From NCBI RefSeq assembly GCF_001280085.1, contig NZ_LGED01000208.1, forward strand, positions 62,001 to 126,000: a stretch of 64,000 bases of DNA. The letters are read 5' to 3'. The position numbers and the translations under genes were made by a program. Of the stretch, positions 63,037 through 64,000 are shown one piece after another (the first letter of the stretch is position 1; each line of letters begins with the position of its first letter). The notes below the pieces were generated by a model that was not told the DNA's origin, searched no databases, and was given only the letters and a program-made list of their open reading frames with translations. The DNA is from Saccharothrix sp. NRRL B-16348 (GTDB lineage: Bacteria > Actinomycetota > Actinomycetes > Mycobacteriales > Pseudonocardiaceae).

Positions 63037-63858
63037 TCACCGGGCACCGCCGAGGTTCCCGAGCAGGTCGCGGATCTCGTCCACGGCGTCGATCAAGGCC
63101 CGCAACGGCGTGCGGTAGGTCAGCGCGCTGACGCTCAGCGCACCCGAGGGTGTCGTGGGCGAGGTCGCGTACACGGGCAGCGCGACGCAGTTGACGCCGG
63201 GCTCGTTCTCCTGGTCGTCGGTCGCGTAGCCGTGCTCGCGGACCTCGACCAGGTCGCGGTGCAGCTCGTCGACCGTGCAGCGGGTCCGCGGGGTGCGGCG
63301 TTCGAGGTCCGCGGCACCGACCCACGCCGCGACGTCGTCCCGGGTCGGCAGGTGCTGGGCCAGCAGGAGCTTGCCGACGCCGGTCGCGTGCGCCGGGTTG
63401 CGCCCGCCGATGGTCGAGGTCAGCCGGACCGCGCCGGTGGGCGGGTCGACCTTCTCGCGGTAGACGACCTCGCGGCCGTCGAGGACCGCGTAGTGCGTCG
63501 TCTCCCCGAACCGGTGGGCCAGCGACTCCAGCACCGGACGCACGCGGACGTGGTCCGGGCGCGCCTCGTGGTGGGCGAACGCCATCCGCAGGAACTCGTC
63601 GCCGAGCAGGTAGCGGCCACGCGCGTCCTGGTCGGCCAGACCGGCGCGGCGCAACGACCCCAGCGCCCGGTGGACGGTCGGCTTGGGGCTGCCGATCACC
63701 CTGGTCAGCTCCTCCAGCCCGACGCCCTCGGGATACCGGGCCAGCTCCTTGAGGACGGCCAGCACGCGGTCGGAACCGACGAGCCGGCTCTCGTCTAGCG
63801 GAGCCACGTCCTCGGTTCGGGGTGCTGTCGCTTTCGCCGACAGGTGGTTATCGTTCAT
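63037..63858 (-). CDS. IclR-family transcriptional regulator
   Basis: A 273-residue regulator: N-terminal winged HTH (about 28-88; SDRVLAVLKELA, then GSPKPTVHRALGSLRRAGL) and an IclR effector domain with GREVVYREKVDPP and SALTYRTPL. It is probably a repressor of the divergent dehydratase and of the adjacent catabolic genes, responding to a sugar acid. Confidence 0.9.
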   Translation of the reverse strand: MNDNHLSAKATAPRTEDVAPLDESRLVGSDRVLAVLKELARYPEGVGLEELTRVIGSPKPTVHRALGSLRRAGLADQDARGRYLLGDEFLRMAFAHHEARPDHVRVRPVLESLAHRFGETTHYAVLDGREVVYREKVDPPTGAVRLTSTIGGRNPAHATGVGKLLLAQHLPTRDDVAAWVGAADLERRTPRTRCTVDELHRDLVEVREHGYATDDQENEPGVNCVALPVYATSPTTPSGALSVSALTYRTPLRALIDAVDEIRDLLGNLGGAR

Positions 63859-63862
63859 TGCA

Positions 63863-63897
63863 TTCCACAAGTTAGACCATCGTGTCGATAGTTGGAA
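63863..63897. promoter_or_regulatory. Inverted repeat, candidate IclR operator
   Basis: TTCCA (63863-63867) and TGGAA (63893-63897) face each other across 25 bases in the 50-base divergent gap, with partial further symmetry. Sequence symmetry only. Confidence 0.35.
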
Positions 63898-63908
63898 GGT
63901 GGTCGCAC

Positions 63909-64000
63909 GTGACACTCCGGAGCGCCCAGTGGTACGCGGGAGACGACCGCAACGCCTACATCCACCGCGCGTGGATGCGGCGAGGCGTGCCCGACGACGC
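63909..64000 (+). CDS. IlvD/Edd-family dehydratase (5' end only)
   Basis: The first 31 residues, beginning LRSAQWYAGDDRNAYIHRAW, match the conserved N-terminus of IlvD/Edd dehydratases of the sugar-acid type (arabinonate, xylonate or fuconate). It starts with GTG 63909 and runs off the right edge. With the FAH hydrolase and alcohol dehydrogenase it outlines a non-phosphorylative sugar pathway. Confidence 0.78.
   Translation, partial: MTLRSAQWYAGDDRNAYIHRAWMRRGVPDD

Noticed and set aside
1..64000. CRISPR array, prophage, tRNA or rRNA genes
   Set aside because: No regularly spaced repeats, phage structural genes, or cloverleaf/rRNA signatures were noticed on reading both strands; tRNA detection by eye is limited.

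Overview
High-GC DNA (roughly 70% or more) with GTG/ATG starts, GTGA/ATGA stop-start overlaps and long ORF shadows on both strands suggests an actinomycete. The mix of Tat-exported proteins, stand-alone 4-hydroxymandelate synthase, solo TnpB and dissected NRPS parts fits Pseudonocardiales-type genera (inference only). No tRNA, rRNA, CRISPR array or phage module was seen.

Positions 1-40058 look like one large biosynthetic gene cluster that continues past the left edge. Its left arm (14204 down to 1, all minus) is a near-continuous operon: glycosyltransferase, thioesterase, ABC exporter pair, acyl ligase, a degenerate C-A-PCP NRPS, an HpgT-like aminotransferase, adenylating ligase, carrier protein, 4-hydroxymandelate synthase, PhyH-type dioxygenase and a TPP-dependent E1-alpha subunit. 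This arm most likely makes and activates a 4-hydroxyphenylglycine- or hydroxymandelate-type aryl unit.

The middle (14260-25893) holds a KAS III, a carrier protein and a Cys-less KAS-like partner, then a solo-TnpB insertion, then a DegT aminotransferase. After a convergent terminator comes a tightly coupled terpene cassette read from the right: methyltransferase, GGPP synthase, UbiA prenyltransferase, a class II cyclase homologue without DxDD, an FAD epoxidase-like monooxygenase and a HisC-like aminotransferase. This is a complete prenylate-epoxidise-cyclise logic for a diterpenoid or meroterpenoid. A TauD dioxygenase, two P450s and a second glycosyltransferase (25967-30414) would tailor the skeleton.

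The right arm (30374-40058) contains a second KAS/ACP/condensation set and a six-gene overlapping operon of dissected NRPS parts: A domain, Cys-nucleophile thioesterase, A-subdomain-PCP, A domain, PCP-pseudothioesterase and condensation domain. Together the window encodes six carrier proteins, four stand-alone adenylating enzymes and three condensation-type domains, several lacking catalytic residues. The predicted product is a glycosylated diterpenoid joined to an aryl/amino-acyl unit through carrier-protein chemistry. I do not recognise the compound. No pathway-specific regulator lies in the cluster part of the window.

Positions 40303-63000 look like accessory chromosome: a class 3 lipase, a large lectin-like beta-sandwich protein with a possible leader peptide, an AarF/UnbV/UnbU trio related to enediyne-associated genes but without an enediyne PKS, an Lrp regulator beside an SMP-30 lactonase, two Tat-exported enzymes, an HxlR regulator divergent from a second AarF-led operon (Tat protein, Dyp peroxidase, SRPBCC protein), and an AbiEii-type nucleotidyltransferase fused to an unknown N-terminal domain. 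The right end (61100-64000) is a sugar-acid catabolic locus under an IclR regulator: alcohol dehydrogenase, FAH-family hydrolase and the start of an IlvD/Edd dehydratase.
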